Notes under the pieces: generated by a model
The model's input: only the letters and a program-made list of their open reading frames with translations
Told to the model about the DNA's origin: nothing
Databases searched by the model: none
Shown: positions 23,921 through 34,300 of the stretch, piece after piece
Numbering within the stretch: the stretch's first letter is position 1
Layout: the number at the start of each line of letters is the position of its first letter
Program-made: the position numbers and the translations under genes
Assembly (NCBI GenBank): GCA_024691565.1
Contig: JAILNN010000052.1
Span: 1 to 39,160, forward strand
Source of the DNA: Lachnospiraceae bacterium
GTDB taxonomy: Bacteria; Bacillota; Clostridia; Lachnospirales; Lachnospiraceae
Reading direction: 5' to 3'
DNA: 39,160 bases

Positions 23921-25678
23921 GTGAATATGATAAAAACATTAAAGAAGGTCTTTGGAATTACAGCAGTTCTTAGTCTTTGTTTTTGTTTTTCTACTATAGT
24001 AGCAAAAGATGCTAAGGCAGCAGGAACAGCTGAAGATGTTCTTGCGGTTGCAGCAGCTGAAATTGGTTATCATGAAAAGGCGACTGAAAGTCAGTTGGAT
24101 GATAAGGCTGCTAATCCAGGAAGTGCAAATTATACCAAGTATGCAAGAGATCTAGGCTTTGCAAATGGTCAGCCATGGTGTGCATTCTTTATTTACTGGT
24201 GCATGAAAAATGCAGGTGTAAATAGTAATGCTTATCCTAATGTTGGTTATACAAATCCATATTGGTTTTCTGCTAGAGGACTTTGGTATGAGAGAGGAAC
24301 TTACATTCCTAAACCTGGAGATTATGTTGTTTTAGGTGGACCAAATCAGCATTGTGGTATTGTAGAAAGTGCTACAGAGACTACACTTAATACGATTGAA
24401 GGAAACACTAGTGATGTTTGTGCTAGAAAGACATATAATATGTCATCTACTTACATCATCGGATTTGGTGTTATTGATTATGCTCAATCAGGAACAGCTG
24501 CAACTTCAACACAGACAGTTGCTCCAAGTTCAACAAGTAGTACAGATACTACAACAACAACTCCTGAACCTATTGTTTTAACTAATACGGATAAGACAAC
24601 TAATCCGGGAAGTCCATATCCAATTCCAACAGTTTCTTTGGAAAAGGGAAGCCAGGGAGATGAGGTTAAATGGGTACAGCAGTACTTAAATGCTTGTGAA
24701 GGTTGTTCTTTGGAAGTTGATGGTGATTTTGGAAATCTTACATTAAAGGCTGTTAAGGATTTCCAGACTAAGAATAATATGGATGCAGATGGAGTTTGTG
24801 GTTCAGCTACAATTTCACTCATGCTTGATAATTGGCAGAAGGCTTCTTCTACAACAACTAATAAGAAGACCAATTCTAAGAAACAGGCAATTATTGATAA
24901 GTTGATTAGTAAGCTTGCAAATAGCACTGCTGAAAGTGTTGTTACTTACTATTTAAACGACTTTGATAATGATGGAAGTAAAGAACTATTTGTTATAACA
25001 AAGAACGACTCTGTAGAGGGTTGTAACCATCTTTGGTTTGTAAGCGATAACGAAGTTAATTGTATTATGGATGAGAATTTCGCAGCTTATTATGAGAATT
25101 CTAAGCCAATCTGTAAAGTTGCTTCAGGTGTTAAGCTTTTCAAGATGGAATTTGGAACCTATGGTAGTGGTTCAGTATCAAAATGTTACTATGTTTCAAA
25201 TGGTACAGTTGCTGAGGTAAATCAGTCATTAGAAGGACTCACTCAGTTATCTGGTGTTGCATTTACAATTCATCCATCAGCATATGATGCAGTTAAGAGT
25301 GCAGATGGAGTTACTGCAGGACATACCTACAAGCCATATTATGTTAAGTGGGAAGGGGATAAGTTCAAGCAGTACAATTCAAAGGAGATTAGTACTAAGC
25401 AGTTTAGTAATTACATTGGTGCTAAAGCAGTTATGAATAAGATTAAAGCTGCTGGTTATAATCTCGATAATATCATTTATAGAAGTAACCATACAATTAA
25501 TATCAATGTTTCTAAGGTAAACAAAAAGGGAAATACTGATTATGAAAATGTAACACTTACTCAGAGTGGTAATAAGGTTAAGGTTGTTAAGTCTAAGAAG
25601 AGTGGTAAGAATATTGTAGCTCAGTCAACCTATGGTGGAATCTATAAATTAAAGGTTTCTATTAAGAAAAATAATTAA
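23921..25678 (+). CDS. Secreted CHAP-type amidase/endopeptidase with peptidoglycan-binding domain
   Basis: A 585-residue exported protein. The signal peptide ends near VAKDAKA (residue 33). A CHAP/NlpC-like domain (about 36-188) has the catalytic Cys in QPWCAFFIYW (C87), His in PNQHCGIVES (H144) and an acidic partner in TIEGNTS (E160). A Thr/Ser/Pro linker (190-235) leads to a PG_binding_1 domain (about 240-302: KGSQGDEVKWVQQYL ... VDGDFGNLTLKAVKDFQ). The remaining part, 320-585, is unrecognised and contains a Ca-loop-like DFDNDGSKEL (347-356) and a basic tail. It should cleave peptidoglycan peptide or amide bonds. The start may be GTG 23921 (AAAGGGG upstream) or ATG 23927. Confidence 0.9.
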   Translation: MNMIKTLKKVFGITAVLSLCFCFSTIVAKDAKAAGTAEDVLAVAAAEIGYHEKATESQLDDKAANPGSANYTKYARDLGFANGQPWCAFFIYWCMKNAGVNSNAYPNVGYTNPYWFSARGLWYERGTYIPKPGDYVVLGGPNQHCGIVESATETTLNTIEGNTSDVCARKTYNMSSTYIIGFGVIDYAQSGTAATSTQTVAPSSTSSTDTTTTTPEPIVLTNTDKTTNPGSPYPIPTVSLEKGSQGDEVKWVQQYLNACEGCSLEVDGDFGNLTLKAVKDFQTKNNMDADGVCGSATISLMLDNWQKASSTTTNKKTNSKKQAIIDKLISKLANSTAESVVTYYLNDFDNDGSKELFVITKNDSVEGCNHLWFVSDNEVNCIMDENFAAYYENSKPICKVASGVKLFKMEFGTYGSGSVSKCYYVSNGTVAEVNQSLEGLTQLSGVAFTIHPSAYDAVKSADGVTAGHTYKPYYVKWEGDKFKQYNSKEISTKQFSNYIGAKAVMNKIKAAGYNLDNIIYRSNHTININVSKVNKKGNTDYENVTLTQSGNKVKVVKSKKSGKNIVAQSTYGGIYKLKVSIKKNN

Positions 25679-25709
25679 AACATTTGAAAATACTAAATTT
25701 TTTCTTTGC

Positions 25710-25751
25710 AAAAATCCATAATTCTAGAAAATCTAGAATTATGGATTTTTT
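25710..25751. terminator. Bidirectional terminator
   Basis: AAAATCCATAATTCTAGA pairs perfectly (18 bp) with its complement around AAA, with an A-run before and a T-run after. It serves both the CHAP gene and the convergent activase gene. Confidence 0.93.
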
Positions 25752-25849
25752 GTTGTCTTGTGTGTATATAATTGTTATTTATTTTTATTTGTTATCAGCG
25801 CTTGTTTTATGCGCTTTAAACGCAAAGTGATTTAAAAGCAATTTACTTT

Positions 25850-28800
25850 TTAACTCTTTAGGTTTGTTGTAGCTGTTGAGAGCATGAGTTTGATTCTGTT
25901 AAGTTGGTTTACTTCACTTGCTCCTGGATCATAGTCAACTGCTACAATGTTTGCGTCTGGGAATTGATGTCTAATTTCTTTAATTACACCCTTTCCTACA
26001 ACGTGGTTTGGAAGACATCCAAAAGGCTGTGCACAAACGATGTTTGGAACACCTTCATGGATGAGCTCAATCATTTCTCCTGTTAAGAACCAACCTTCAC
26101 CAGTCTGATTTCCACCGCAGACAATTGGCTCTGCGTATTCATAGATTTTTGAGATTTCTTCGAAAGGAACGAAATGCTCACTTCGCTCTAGAGCTTCCTT
26201 AGCTGGCTTTCTGAAGTTATCTAACATATGAATAAGTGTGTTGTTAAGTGTTGCCGAGGACTTCTTCTTTCCGAGGTATTCAGCCTTGAAGTTTGCATTG
26301 TAAAGGCTGTACATAAGGAAATCTGTAAGGTCTGGACAAACTGCTTCAGCGCCTTCTGCTTCTAAAAGTTCAACTAGGAAGTTATTTGCAGCTGGCATAA
26401 ACTTAACAAGGATTTCTCCAACGATTCCAACACGAGGTTTTGTGATATCAAGTCTTGGAAGTTTATCGAAGTCTTCGATAATTCCACGTATATTTGCCTT
26501 GAAGGTTTTTGAATCTGCTTTCTTAAGGTCTTCAAAAATCTTTTCCTGCCATTTTTTGTGGAGTGCATTTGCACTACCTGGCTCTGCCTCATATGGTCTT
26601 GTGCGGTAGAGTACCCTCATAAATACATCACCATAAATAACGGATTGAAGCATTTTCTTGATAAGCTTTAAGGAGAACTTAAAGCCTGGATTTTTCTCAA
26701 TTCCAGCACTAAATGAAATTACAGGTATCTGTGACATTCCTGCATTCTCAAGGGCTCTCCTGATAAAGCCTATGTAGTTAGTTGCTCTACAACCGCCACC
26801 TGTTTGAGAAATCATGATTGCAGTCTTGTTTAAGTCATATTTTCCTGATAGAAGCGCCTGCATATATTGCCCAACAACAATGATTGATGGGTAGCAAGCA
26901 TCGTTATTTACGTATTTTAAGCCGGTATCTACACTGCTTGAGTCACTATTTAGGACTACTACATTGTAACCGCAGTATTTAAAGGCCTTTTCCATAATAT
27001 CGAAATGAAGTGGGGACATGTTTGGAATCAAAATGGTGTAGTCCTTATTCATTTCTTTTGTATATACAACTCTCTTGTGTGCTGTAGAAACGGTCTTAAG
27101 CTTAACCTTCTTTTCCTCACGGTCTCTAACTGCAGAGAGAAGTGAACGAATTCTGATTCTTGCTGCACCGAGGTTATTAACCTCATCAATTTTTAAGACG
27201 GTGTAAATCTTACCGCGTTTTGTTAAAATGTCGCTAACCTGATCAGTTGTTACTGCGTCAAGACCACAACCGAAGGAGTTAAGCTGGATTAAATCCAGGT
27301 TTTCCTGAGTTGAAACAAAGGATGCTGCTCTGTAGAGACGTGAGTGGTACATCCACTGGTCCATAACGATTGTAGGTCTGTCGACCATTCCGAGGTGTGA
27401 GATACTGTCTTCTGTTAAAACAGCTACACCATATGAAGTAAGAAGATCTGGTAAACCATGGTTGATTTCTGGGTCTACGTGGTATGGACGTCCTGCGAGA
27501 ACAATACCATGTCTTCCTGTTTCTTTTAAGTATTTAAGAACTTCTTCACCCTTCTTCTGCATATCGAGACGGGCTGCTGTTAGTTCTTCCCAAGCAGCGT
27601 GTGCTGCATTCTTTATGTCTGCAACCTCGATATTATTATCTTCATGGAAGAATTTTACTAAACGTTCGGTTGCGATTTTTTCTGATTCAAAGGAAATAAA
27701 AGGATTTTGATATTTTATTTCCGGATCTGAAAGCTCTTCAATGTTATTTTTTATGTTTTCACCATAAGAGGTAACGATAGGGCAGTTATAGTGATTTCCT
27801 GCATCTGGAGTCTCGTTTCTCTCATATGGGATACATGGATAGAAGATATATTTAACACCTTTTCTAATTAACCATGTAACATGTCCATGAGCAATCTTTG
27901 CTGGATAACATTCTGACTCGCTTGGGATTGATTCGATTCCAAGCTCATAAATCTTTCTGTCTGAATTAGGACTTAGAGCTACTCTATAGCCAAGTTCAGT
28001 GAAGAAAGTGAACCAGAATGGGAAGTTTTCATACATATTGAGAACTCTTGGAATTCCAACAACTCCTCTGTATGCATGCTCTTCGTCGAGTGGCTTGTAG
28101 TGAGAGAAGATTCTCTTATTCTTGTACTCGAAAAGATTTGGAATATTATCCTTGTTTTTCTTGAGTCCAAGACCACGCTCACATCTGTTACCAGAAATAT
28201 ATTGTCTTCCGCCTGTGAAGCGGTTTATTGTTAATAGACAGTGGTTTGTGCAACCCTTACATCTTGTCATTGATGTTGAAAACTCGAGAGAGTTAATCTG
28301 GTCGATATTTAACATCGTTGTTGGCTGACCTGTATAGTGCTTACGTGCAATAAGAGCTGCGCCGAAGGCACCCATGATTCCAGCGATATCAGGACGAATT
28401 GCCTCCCTACCAGAAATCTTTTCGAAGGCCCTTAATACTGCGTCGTTATAGAAGGTTCCACCTTGAACAACTATTCTCTTTCCTAAATCCTTAGGGTCTG
28501 TTAATTTAATAACCTTGATAAGAGCATTCTTTATTACAGAATATGCAAGTCCTGCTGATATATCCTCAACTGTAGCACCTTCTTTTTGTGCCTGTTTTAC
28601 TTTAGAGTTCATGAAAACAGTACATCTTGAACCAAGGTCTATCGGGTTCTCTGCAAATAGTGCTATCTTTGCGAAATCTGCAACATCGTAATTTAGAGAT
28701 TTTGCAAAGGTTTCGATAAAGGAACCACAACCTGATGAACAAGCTTCATTAAGCTGTACCTTATCAACAGTGTTGTTTTTAATTTTTATACACTTCATAT

Positions 28801-30073
28801 CCTGACCACCAATGTCCAGGATACAATCTACTTCTGGGTCGAAGAAGGCTGCTGCTGTGTAGTGAGCAACTGTCTCAACCTCACCTTCATCTAAGAGAAG
28901 TGCAGATTTAAGAAGTGCTTCTCCGTAACCTGTTGAGCAGGCGCGGACAATTTTTGCCTTTGGAGGCATCATTGAATATATATCTTTAATAGCCCTTAGT
29001 GATGTCTTCAGTGGGCTACCATTATTATTTGAATAGAATGAATGAAGAAGAGAACCATCTTCACCAATTACTGCAATTTTAGTGGTTGTTGAACCAGCAT
29101 CTATTCCGAGAAAGAGATCTCCTTCATAGGTTGAAAAGTCTCCTCGTTTAACATTCTTCTTTGCGTGAGCATCAAGAAATTCGTTATATTCTTTTTCTGT
29201 ATTGAAAAGTGGATCTAATCTTGTTACCTCGAACTCTAGTTGAACTGGAGTTTTTAAGGTTTCAGAAAGTGTACCAAGAGAAATTGCATTTTCTTCTTTT
29301 GCATTCATTGCTGAACCAGCTGCTGCGAAAAGATGTGAATTTTCAGGTACGATTGCTGTTTCATCAGTAAGCTTAAGAGTTCTGATAAAACATTCTCTAA
29401 GTTCCGAAAGGAAGTGGAGAGGACCACCAAGAAATGCTACATGTCCACGAATTGGTTTACCACAGGCAAGTCCACTGATTGTCTGATTTACTACAGCTTG
29501 GAAAATTGAAACGGAGAGGTCTGGCTTTGTTGCTCCGTCATTGATAAGTGGCTGAATATCTGATTTAGCGAAAACACCACAACGAGCTGCGATTGGGTAA
29601 ATTGCCTTATAGTTCTTTGCATACTCATTAAGTCCAGATGCATCTGTGTTGAGGAGTGAAGCCATCTGATCGATGAAAGAACCAGTTCCTCCGGCGCATG
29701 TACCGTTCATTCTTTGGTCAATTCCGCCTGTGAAATATATTATTTTTGCATCTTCGCCACCGAGTTCGATTGCAACATCTGTCTGAGGGGCGAATGTTTT
29801 AAGAGAGGTTGCTACTGCAACCACTTCTTGTACAAATGGGATATTTAAAACCTTAGAAAGGGTAAGACCACCAGAACCTGTGATTACAGGAGAAACCTTG
29901 ATTTCCCCAAGTTCTTCATAGGCTTTGATAATAATATCCCTTAATGTTTCTTGTATATTTGCAAAATGTCTTTGATAATCTGAAAAGATTATCTCGTTAT
30001 TTTCATTTAAAATTGCGATTTTAACAGTAGTAGAGCCGATATCGATTCCTAATGTATTAAAACCCTTACTCAT
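25850..30073 (-). CDS. Giant acyl-CoA dehydratase activase-related iron-sulfur protein
   Basis: A 1407-residue cytosolic protein with two BadF/HgdC-type ATPase activase domains in tandem (about 8-258 and 321-580). Each opens with an ASKHA phosphate loop ([22 protein letters not shown]) and has bridging-cluster cysteines (C126 and C165; C445 or C449 and C484). A CxxCxxxC motif (C605, C608, C612) with C631 follows and could hold a [4Fe-4S] cluster. A DUF2229 region (about 660-890) and an HgdB-like dehydratase region (about 1030-1390) complete it, with cysteines in [22 protein letters not shown] and QPFGCLP. Family activases use ATP to inject a low-potential electron into a dehydratase; the substrate of this fused form is not known. 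GGAGG precedes the ATG. Confidence 0.9.
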   Translation of the reverse strand: MSKGFNTLGIDIGSTTVKIAILNENNEIIFSDYQRHFANIQETLRDIIIKAYEELGEIKVSPVITGSGGLTLSKVLNIPFVQEVVAVATSLKTFAPQTDVAIELGGEDAKIIYFTGGIDQRMNGTCAGGTGSFIDQMASLLNTDASGLNEYAKNYKAIYPIAARCGVFAKSDIQPLINDGATKPDLSVSIFQAVVNQTISGLACGKPIRGHVAFLGGPLHFLSELRECFIRTLKLTDETAIVPENSHLFAAAGSAMNAKEENAISLGTLSETLKTPVQLEFEVTRLDPLFNTEKEYNEFLDAHAKKNVKRGDFSTYEGDLFLGIDAGSTTTKIAVIGEDGSLLHSFYSNNNGSPLKTSLRAIKDIYSMMPPKAKIVRACSTGYGEALLKSALLLDEGEVETVAHYTAAAFFDPEVDCILDIGGQDMKCIKIKNNTVDKVQLNEACSSGCGSFIETFAKSLNYDVADFAKIALFAENPIDLGSRCTVFMNSKVKQAQKEGATVEDISAGLAYSVIKNALIKVIKLTDPKDLGKRIVVQGGTFYNDAVLRAFEKISGREAIRPDIAGIMGAFGAALIARKHYTGQPTTMLNIDQINSLEFSTSMTRCKGCTNHCLLTINRFTGGRQYISGNRCERGLGLKKNKDNIPNLFEYKNKRIFSHYKPLDEEHAYRGVVGIPRVLNMYENFPFWFTFFTELGYRVALSPNSDRKIYELGIESIPSESECYPAKIAHGHVTWLIRKGVKYIFYPCIPYERNETPDAGNHYNCPIVTSYGENIKNNIEELSDPEIKYQNPFISFESEKIATERLVKFFHEDNNIEVADIKNAAHAAWEELTAARLDMQKKGEEVLKYLKETGRHGIVLAGRPYHVDPEINHGLPDLLTSYGVAVLTEDSISHLGMVDRPTIVMDQWMYHSRLYRAASFVSTQENLDLIQLNSFGCGLDAVTTDQVSDILTKRGKIYTVLKIDEVNNLGAARIRIRSLLSAVRDREEKKVKLKTVSTAHKRVVYTKEMNKDYTILIPNMSPLHFDIMEKAFKYCGYNVVVLNSDSSSVDTGLKYVNNDACYPSIIVVGQYMQALLSGKYDLNKTAIMISQTGGGCRATNYIGFIRRALENAGMSQIPVISFSAGIEKNPGFKFSLKLIKKMLQSVIYGDVFMRVLYRTRPYEAEPGSANALHKKWQEKIFEDLKKADSKTFKANIRGIIEDFDKLPRLDITKPRVGIVGEILVKFMPAANNFLVELLEAEGAEAVCPDLTDFLMYSLYNANFKAEYLGKKKSSATLNNTLIHMLDNFRKPAKEALERSEHFVPFEEISKIYEYAEPIVCGGNQTGEGWFLTGEMIELIHEGVPNIVCAQPFGCLPNHVVGKGVIKEIRHQFPDANIVAVDYDPGASEVNQLNRIKLMLSTATTNLKS

Positions 30074-30203
30074 AAAACCTCCAAAACTAAGACATAAAAG
30101 TCATTAGTATCAAGTTAAAGAATTATTCTCAAGCCCCGTATTTATTGGGCTTAAATGCGTAGTCAATTGTTTAAGTAAATAGCAAATAAATAATAAGTAA
30201 AAA

Positions 30204-30224
30204 CACGAAATTATTTATTTCGTG
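30204..30224. promoter_or_regulatory. Palindrome at the predicted transcript start of the activase gene
   Basis: CACGAAAT and ATTTCGTG flank TATTT to form a perfect 8-bp inverted repeat. It starts one base after the predicted minus-strand +1 (about 30225), so it is either an operator or a protective 5' hairpin of the mRNA. A second hairpin (AAGCCC 30131-30136 with GGGCTT 30147-30152) lies further into the leader. Confidence 0.55.
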
Positions 30225-30231
30225 ATTTACT

Positions 30232-30260
30232 ATTATATTCTAGAAAAATTTTAGTTTCAA
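30232..30260 (-). promoter_or_regulatory. Promoter for the activase gene
   Basis: On the minus strand: TTGAAA (30255-30260), spacer 17, TATAAT (30232-30237). The leader would be about 150 bases. Confidence 0.75.
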
Positions 30261-30377
30261 GTATTTTTTTAAGTTTCACAAATAGGACAAACTTTGTGAA
30301 TGAATTTAAAATGATTAAGTTACTTATTGTGATGGAATATTCAATAATAAAAATCTACTGTATTTTTTTCTAAAATA

Positions 30378-30386
30378 TGTTACAAT
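30378..30386 (+). promoter_or_regulatory. Extended -10 promoter for the rhomboid-like gene
   Basis: TG-T-TACAAT at 30378-30386; no good -35 is seen at the usual distance. The predicted leader is about 34 bases. Confidence 0.45.
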
Positions 30387-30426
30387 GGATTTTGATTGCA
30401 AAAAAATAAGTACAAAAGGTGGTTTT

Positions 30427-31326
30427 ATGGAGAAGTTTATTGATAATCTCGAAAGAAAATTCGGGAAATATGCCATAAAAAATCTAATCAAGTATGTATT
30501 AGTGCTTTATGTGGCTGGAGCGGTAATAGGGATAATTAATCCAAATATATATTATAATTATTTGTGTTTAAATATGGAGGCAATTTTACATGGACAGGTT
30601 TGGCGACTTGTTACCTATTTGATTGAGCCTTATGGCTTTACTTCTTTTGGAAGTGGTGGATTTATTATTAATATTATTTTCTTCCTGTTTTCTGTAAATA
30701 TTATTAATATGTTTGGCCAGAATCTTGAAGAAATATGGGGAACCTTTAGGTTTAATCTCTACTTTATCAGTGGATGGTTTTTAAATATTGTTGCGGCTAT
30801 ACTTCTTTATTTTGTGGTTGGCTCAACTATTTATAACTCTGGTTTTCAGTATATTTACTGGGCAATGTTTTTTGCATTTGCAGTTTACTTCCCTGATGTT
30901 AGATTTGCTATTATGGGAATTATTCCAATTAAGGTTAAGTGGCTTGCTTACCTTGATGGTGCCTATCTTGTTTTCCAAGTTATTCAGTATTTGGTTTACG
31001 CTGTTGGATACTTTAAGAATGGCAATAGTTTCTACGGAGCAATGTGCGTAAGTAGTGCTGTCGCAATTGTTATTTCGCTCTTGAACTTCTTTGCGTTCTT
31101 CTTCATTTACCGAAATCGTAGAGGAATGAGTATGAAGCAAAAGAGAAGAAAGAGAGATTACATTAAGAAAACTACAGTAAACAATGGAGCACCAAGACAT
31201 AGATGTGCAATCTGTGGTAGAACTGAGTTGGATAATCCGGATTTGGATTTTAGATTTTGTTCAAAATGTAATGGAAATTTTGAGTATTGTTCTGAGCACT
31301 TATTTACTCATGAACATGTAAAATAA
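30427..31326 (+). CDS. Rhomboid-like membrane protein with C-terminal zinc module
   Basis: A 299-residue protein with about six hydrophobic spans (roughly 22-230). Rhomboid-type features are HGQVWRLVTYLIEP near residue 56 and GQNLEEIWGTFRFNLYFISG near 100, equivalent to the G..LE..WGS.RF loop of rhomboids. The catalytic GxSG serine and the late His are not found, so it is probably a non-proteolytic (derlin/iRhom-like) member. A basic stretch (RRGMSMKQKRRKRDY) leads to a cytosolic metal-binding tail: C260, C263, C278, C281, C288, H291, H295 and H297, enough for two zinc ions. AAAAGGTGG precedes ATG 30427. The GT-C gene follows after 50 bases, so the two may be co-transcribed. Confidence 0.8.
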   Translation: MEKFIDNLERKFGKYAIKNLIKYVLVLYVAGAVIGIINPNIYYNYLCLNMEAILHGQVWRLVTYLIEPYGFTSFGSGGFIINIIFFLFSVNIINMFGQNLEEIWGTFRFNLYFISGWFLNIVAAILLYFVVGSTIYNSGFQYIYWAMFFAFAVYFPDVRFAIMGIIPIKVKWLAYLDGAYLVFQVIQYLVYAVGYFKNGNSFYGAMCVSSAVAIVISLLNFFAFFFIYRNRRGMSMKQKRRKRDYIKKTTVNNGAPRHRCAICGRTELDNPDLDFRFCSKCNGNFEYCSEHLFTHEHVK

Positions 31327-31376
31327 AAACATAATGAAAAAGAAATATAAAAATAGTAATAGTAGGAGGCTGTAAA

Positions 31377-34300
31377 ATGGCAGCAATAGTTATTAGTTCC
31401 ATCATTTATTTAGTTCTAGGTATCGTCTTTTACGATATGATTATGGGATACCTTAGAGTTGATGGCAGTAAGAAGGATATAAAATCTGCTTCGGTTGGAA
31501 GGCAGAGAAGAAATGCTCATAATAAAAAGGGAGATAAATCCAGCTCTAAAAGGAAGACCACTTCAGCTGGTAATGTTATATCTGATGAGCAAGAAAAAAC
31601 AATTGGAACTACAATTTTTATTATAGTTATGATAGTTGGATTTCTTGCCAGAATCCTTACGGCCTTTATTTTAGTTGTCGCTAAAAATTATAAGGGCTAT
31701 GAAGTTGATATGAACTGCTTCTTTGCATGGGCAGACATGGCCTTTAATGATGGTTTAAAGAATTTCTATAGTTCAGAGTCGTTTACAGACTATCCACCTG
31801 GATATGTTTATATTCTTTATGTAATTGGTGGAATCAGACATACCTTTAGTATTGATCAGGGTAGTGCTACTAGTGTAATTCTTACCAAGATGCCTGCTAT
31901 GCTTTCTGATATGGGGATTGCCTATATTATTTATTTATTCTCTAAGGAGAAGATTAAGGAAAGAGGAGGAGCAATCCTTGCTGGTTTGTTCTTGTTCTGC
32001 CCTATTGTATTCTTAGATAGTACTATCTGGGGACAGACAGATTCTGTATTTATGGTTTGTATTGTAGCAATGTGCTACTTGATATACAAGAAAAAGCTTA
32101 TACGCTCATATTTTGTATATGCGCTTTCTATTTTAATTAAGCCACAGGCGCTTATGTTTGCGCCAATTATTCTTCTTGCTTTTGCAAATGAGATTATTGA
32201 AAATAGAAATGAAAATCTTGTAAATAAGAAGGATACAAATGCATTTCTTAAGAGACTTGGAATCCATCTTGGAAGTGGTCTTTTAGCAATTGGTTCAATC
32301 TTCTTATTTATGGTGCCTTATGGTGTTTCTTATGCATTAAAGCAGTATACAAGTACTGTTTCATCATATCCATATGCGAGTGTTAATGCATATAACTTCT
32401 GGGCTTTGATTGGTAAAAACTGGGCGTCTCAGGATGATATTTTCTTAGGACTTTCATGCAAAACCTGGGGAAGTGCCGCTATTGTTTTGACAGTTATCTT
32501 TGTTTCGATAATGTTCTTTAAGAGTCAAAACTCTAAATCAAGATATGCTTTTGTTGGTGCATTTACAATTATTATGGTGTTCGCACTTTCGGTTCGTATG
32601 CATGAAAGATATATGTATCCGGTTGTTGCCTTCCTTCTTATTGTGTTCGCACTTAGACCTTTGAAGAGAATATTTATTTTATTTATGATGTCGGCTACGG
32701 CAGTGTTCTTTAATGCGGCCCACGTTTTGTTCTACTATGATCCGCAGAACTATGATGCTAATAATCCAATATTTAAGGTTACTGGACTCATGGTACTTGC
32801 ATGTTTTGCATATGCAGTTTATGTTGGAGTCACATTATATCTTAAGCCTGAAAAAGAAGAAACTGAAAAAGAGCTTTATTCAAAAGAAAAGGATAAATCA
32901 ATTTACTATAATAGAGCTACTTCTTCATCTGATGAGAAGAATAGCAAGAAGGTTATTGCTTCTGAGAAACCGGCTAAGATGACTAAAATGGATTTCATTC
33001 TTATGGCAGTGATTACATTGGTTTATGCCTGTGTTGCCTTTACGAATCTTGGTAATAAGAAGGGGCCAGAAACAGATTACTCCTTTGTTAATCAGGGGGC
33101 TATCACTGTTGACCTTGGTGAAGAGAAGTCTGTTGCTAAGTTGTGGGATTTCCTTGGTTATCAAAATAATCCTACATACCTTGTTGATTATTCGACTGAT
33201 GGACAGAGTTATACAGCCTTATATACAGAAGATGCTCCTTGGGATGCTGGATCAGTATTCAAATGGAATTCTACTGACGTAAATATTATGGCTAGATATA
33301 TTAGGATTACTCCATCTTCGACAAATTATAAGGATTCGATGATTGAGATTGCTTTTACAGATAGTGATGGCAATGTCTTTACTCCTGTAAATGCTGAAGA
33401 TTATCATAATCTTTTTGATGAGCAGGAATATGTGGTTACTCGTGCTACAAATCTTAATGGAACATATTTCGATGAGATTTATCATGCGCGTACTGCATAT
33501 GAGACTATTCATAAATTATATTGTTATGAAAATACTCATCCACCTTTAGGAAAAGAGTTTATTGCTCTTGGTGTTTTAATTTTTGGTATGACACCTTTTG
33601 GATGGAGATTTATGGGAACACTTTTCGGTGTTTTCATGGTTATGGTTATGTATAATTTCGCAAAGAAGTTCTTTAAGAGTACTGAATTTGCGGTAATTGC
33701 AACACTTTTATTTAGTTTTGATTTCATGCACTTTGTGCAGACAAGAATCGCAACAATCGACGTGTTTGTAGTGCTATTCATCATGCTGTCGTATTACTTT
33801 ATGTACCTGTATACGAGGATGAGTTTCTACGATACACCACTTAAGAAGACCTTTATTGTTCTTGCGCTTTGTGGTGTCACAATGGGTATGGGTATTGCAA
33901 GTAAGTGGACTGGTATTTATTCTGCAGCTGGTCTTGCAGTTATTATATTTATCCAGTTCTTTAGAAGAATTAATGAATATATATATGCTTCTAAGAATCC
34001 AAGCGGCGAGACTAATGGAATTAAACATGAGGATATTATTAAGAAGTTTAAGCCAAATATGCTTGCTACAATTGGTTTCTGTTGTATCGTATTTTTGGTT
34101 GTTCCTGCAATTATCTATTGCCTTTCATATATTCCATTTAACGATGGAGTTGCCGATAGAACTTTCTTCCAGAAGGTTATTGAGGCGCAGAAGACAATGT
34201 ATAATTACCATAAGGATTTGAAGGCTGAGCATCCTTATTCTTCAACCTGGTATCAGTGGCCTATTATGTATAGACCTATGTGGTATTATTCAGGGGTTGC

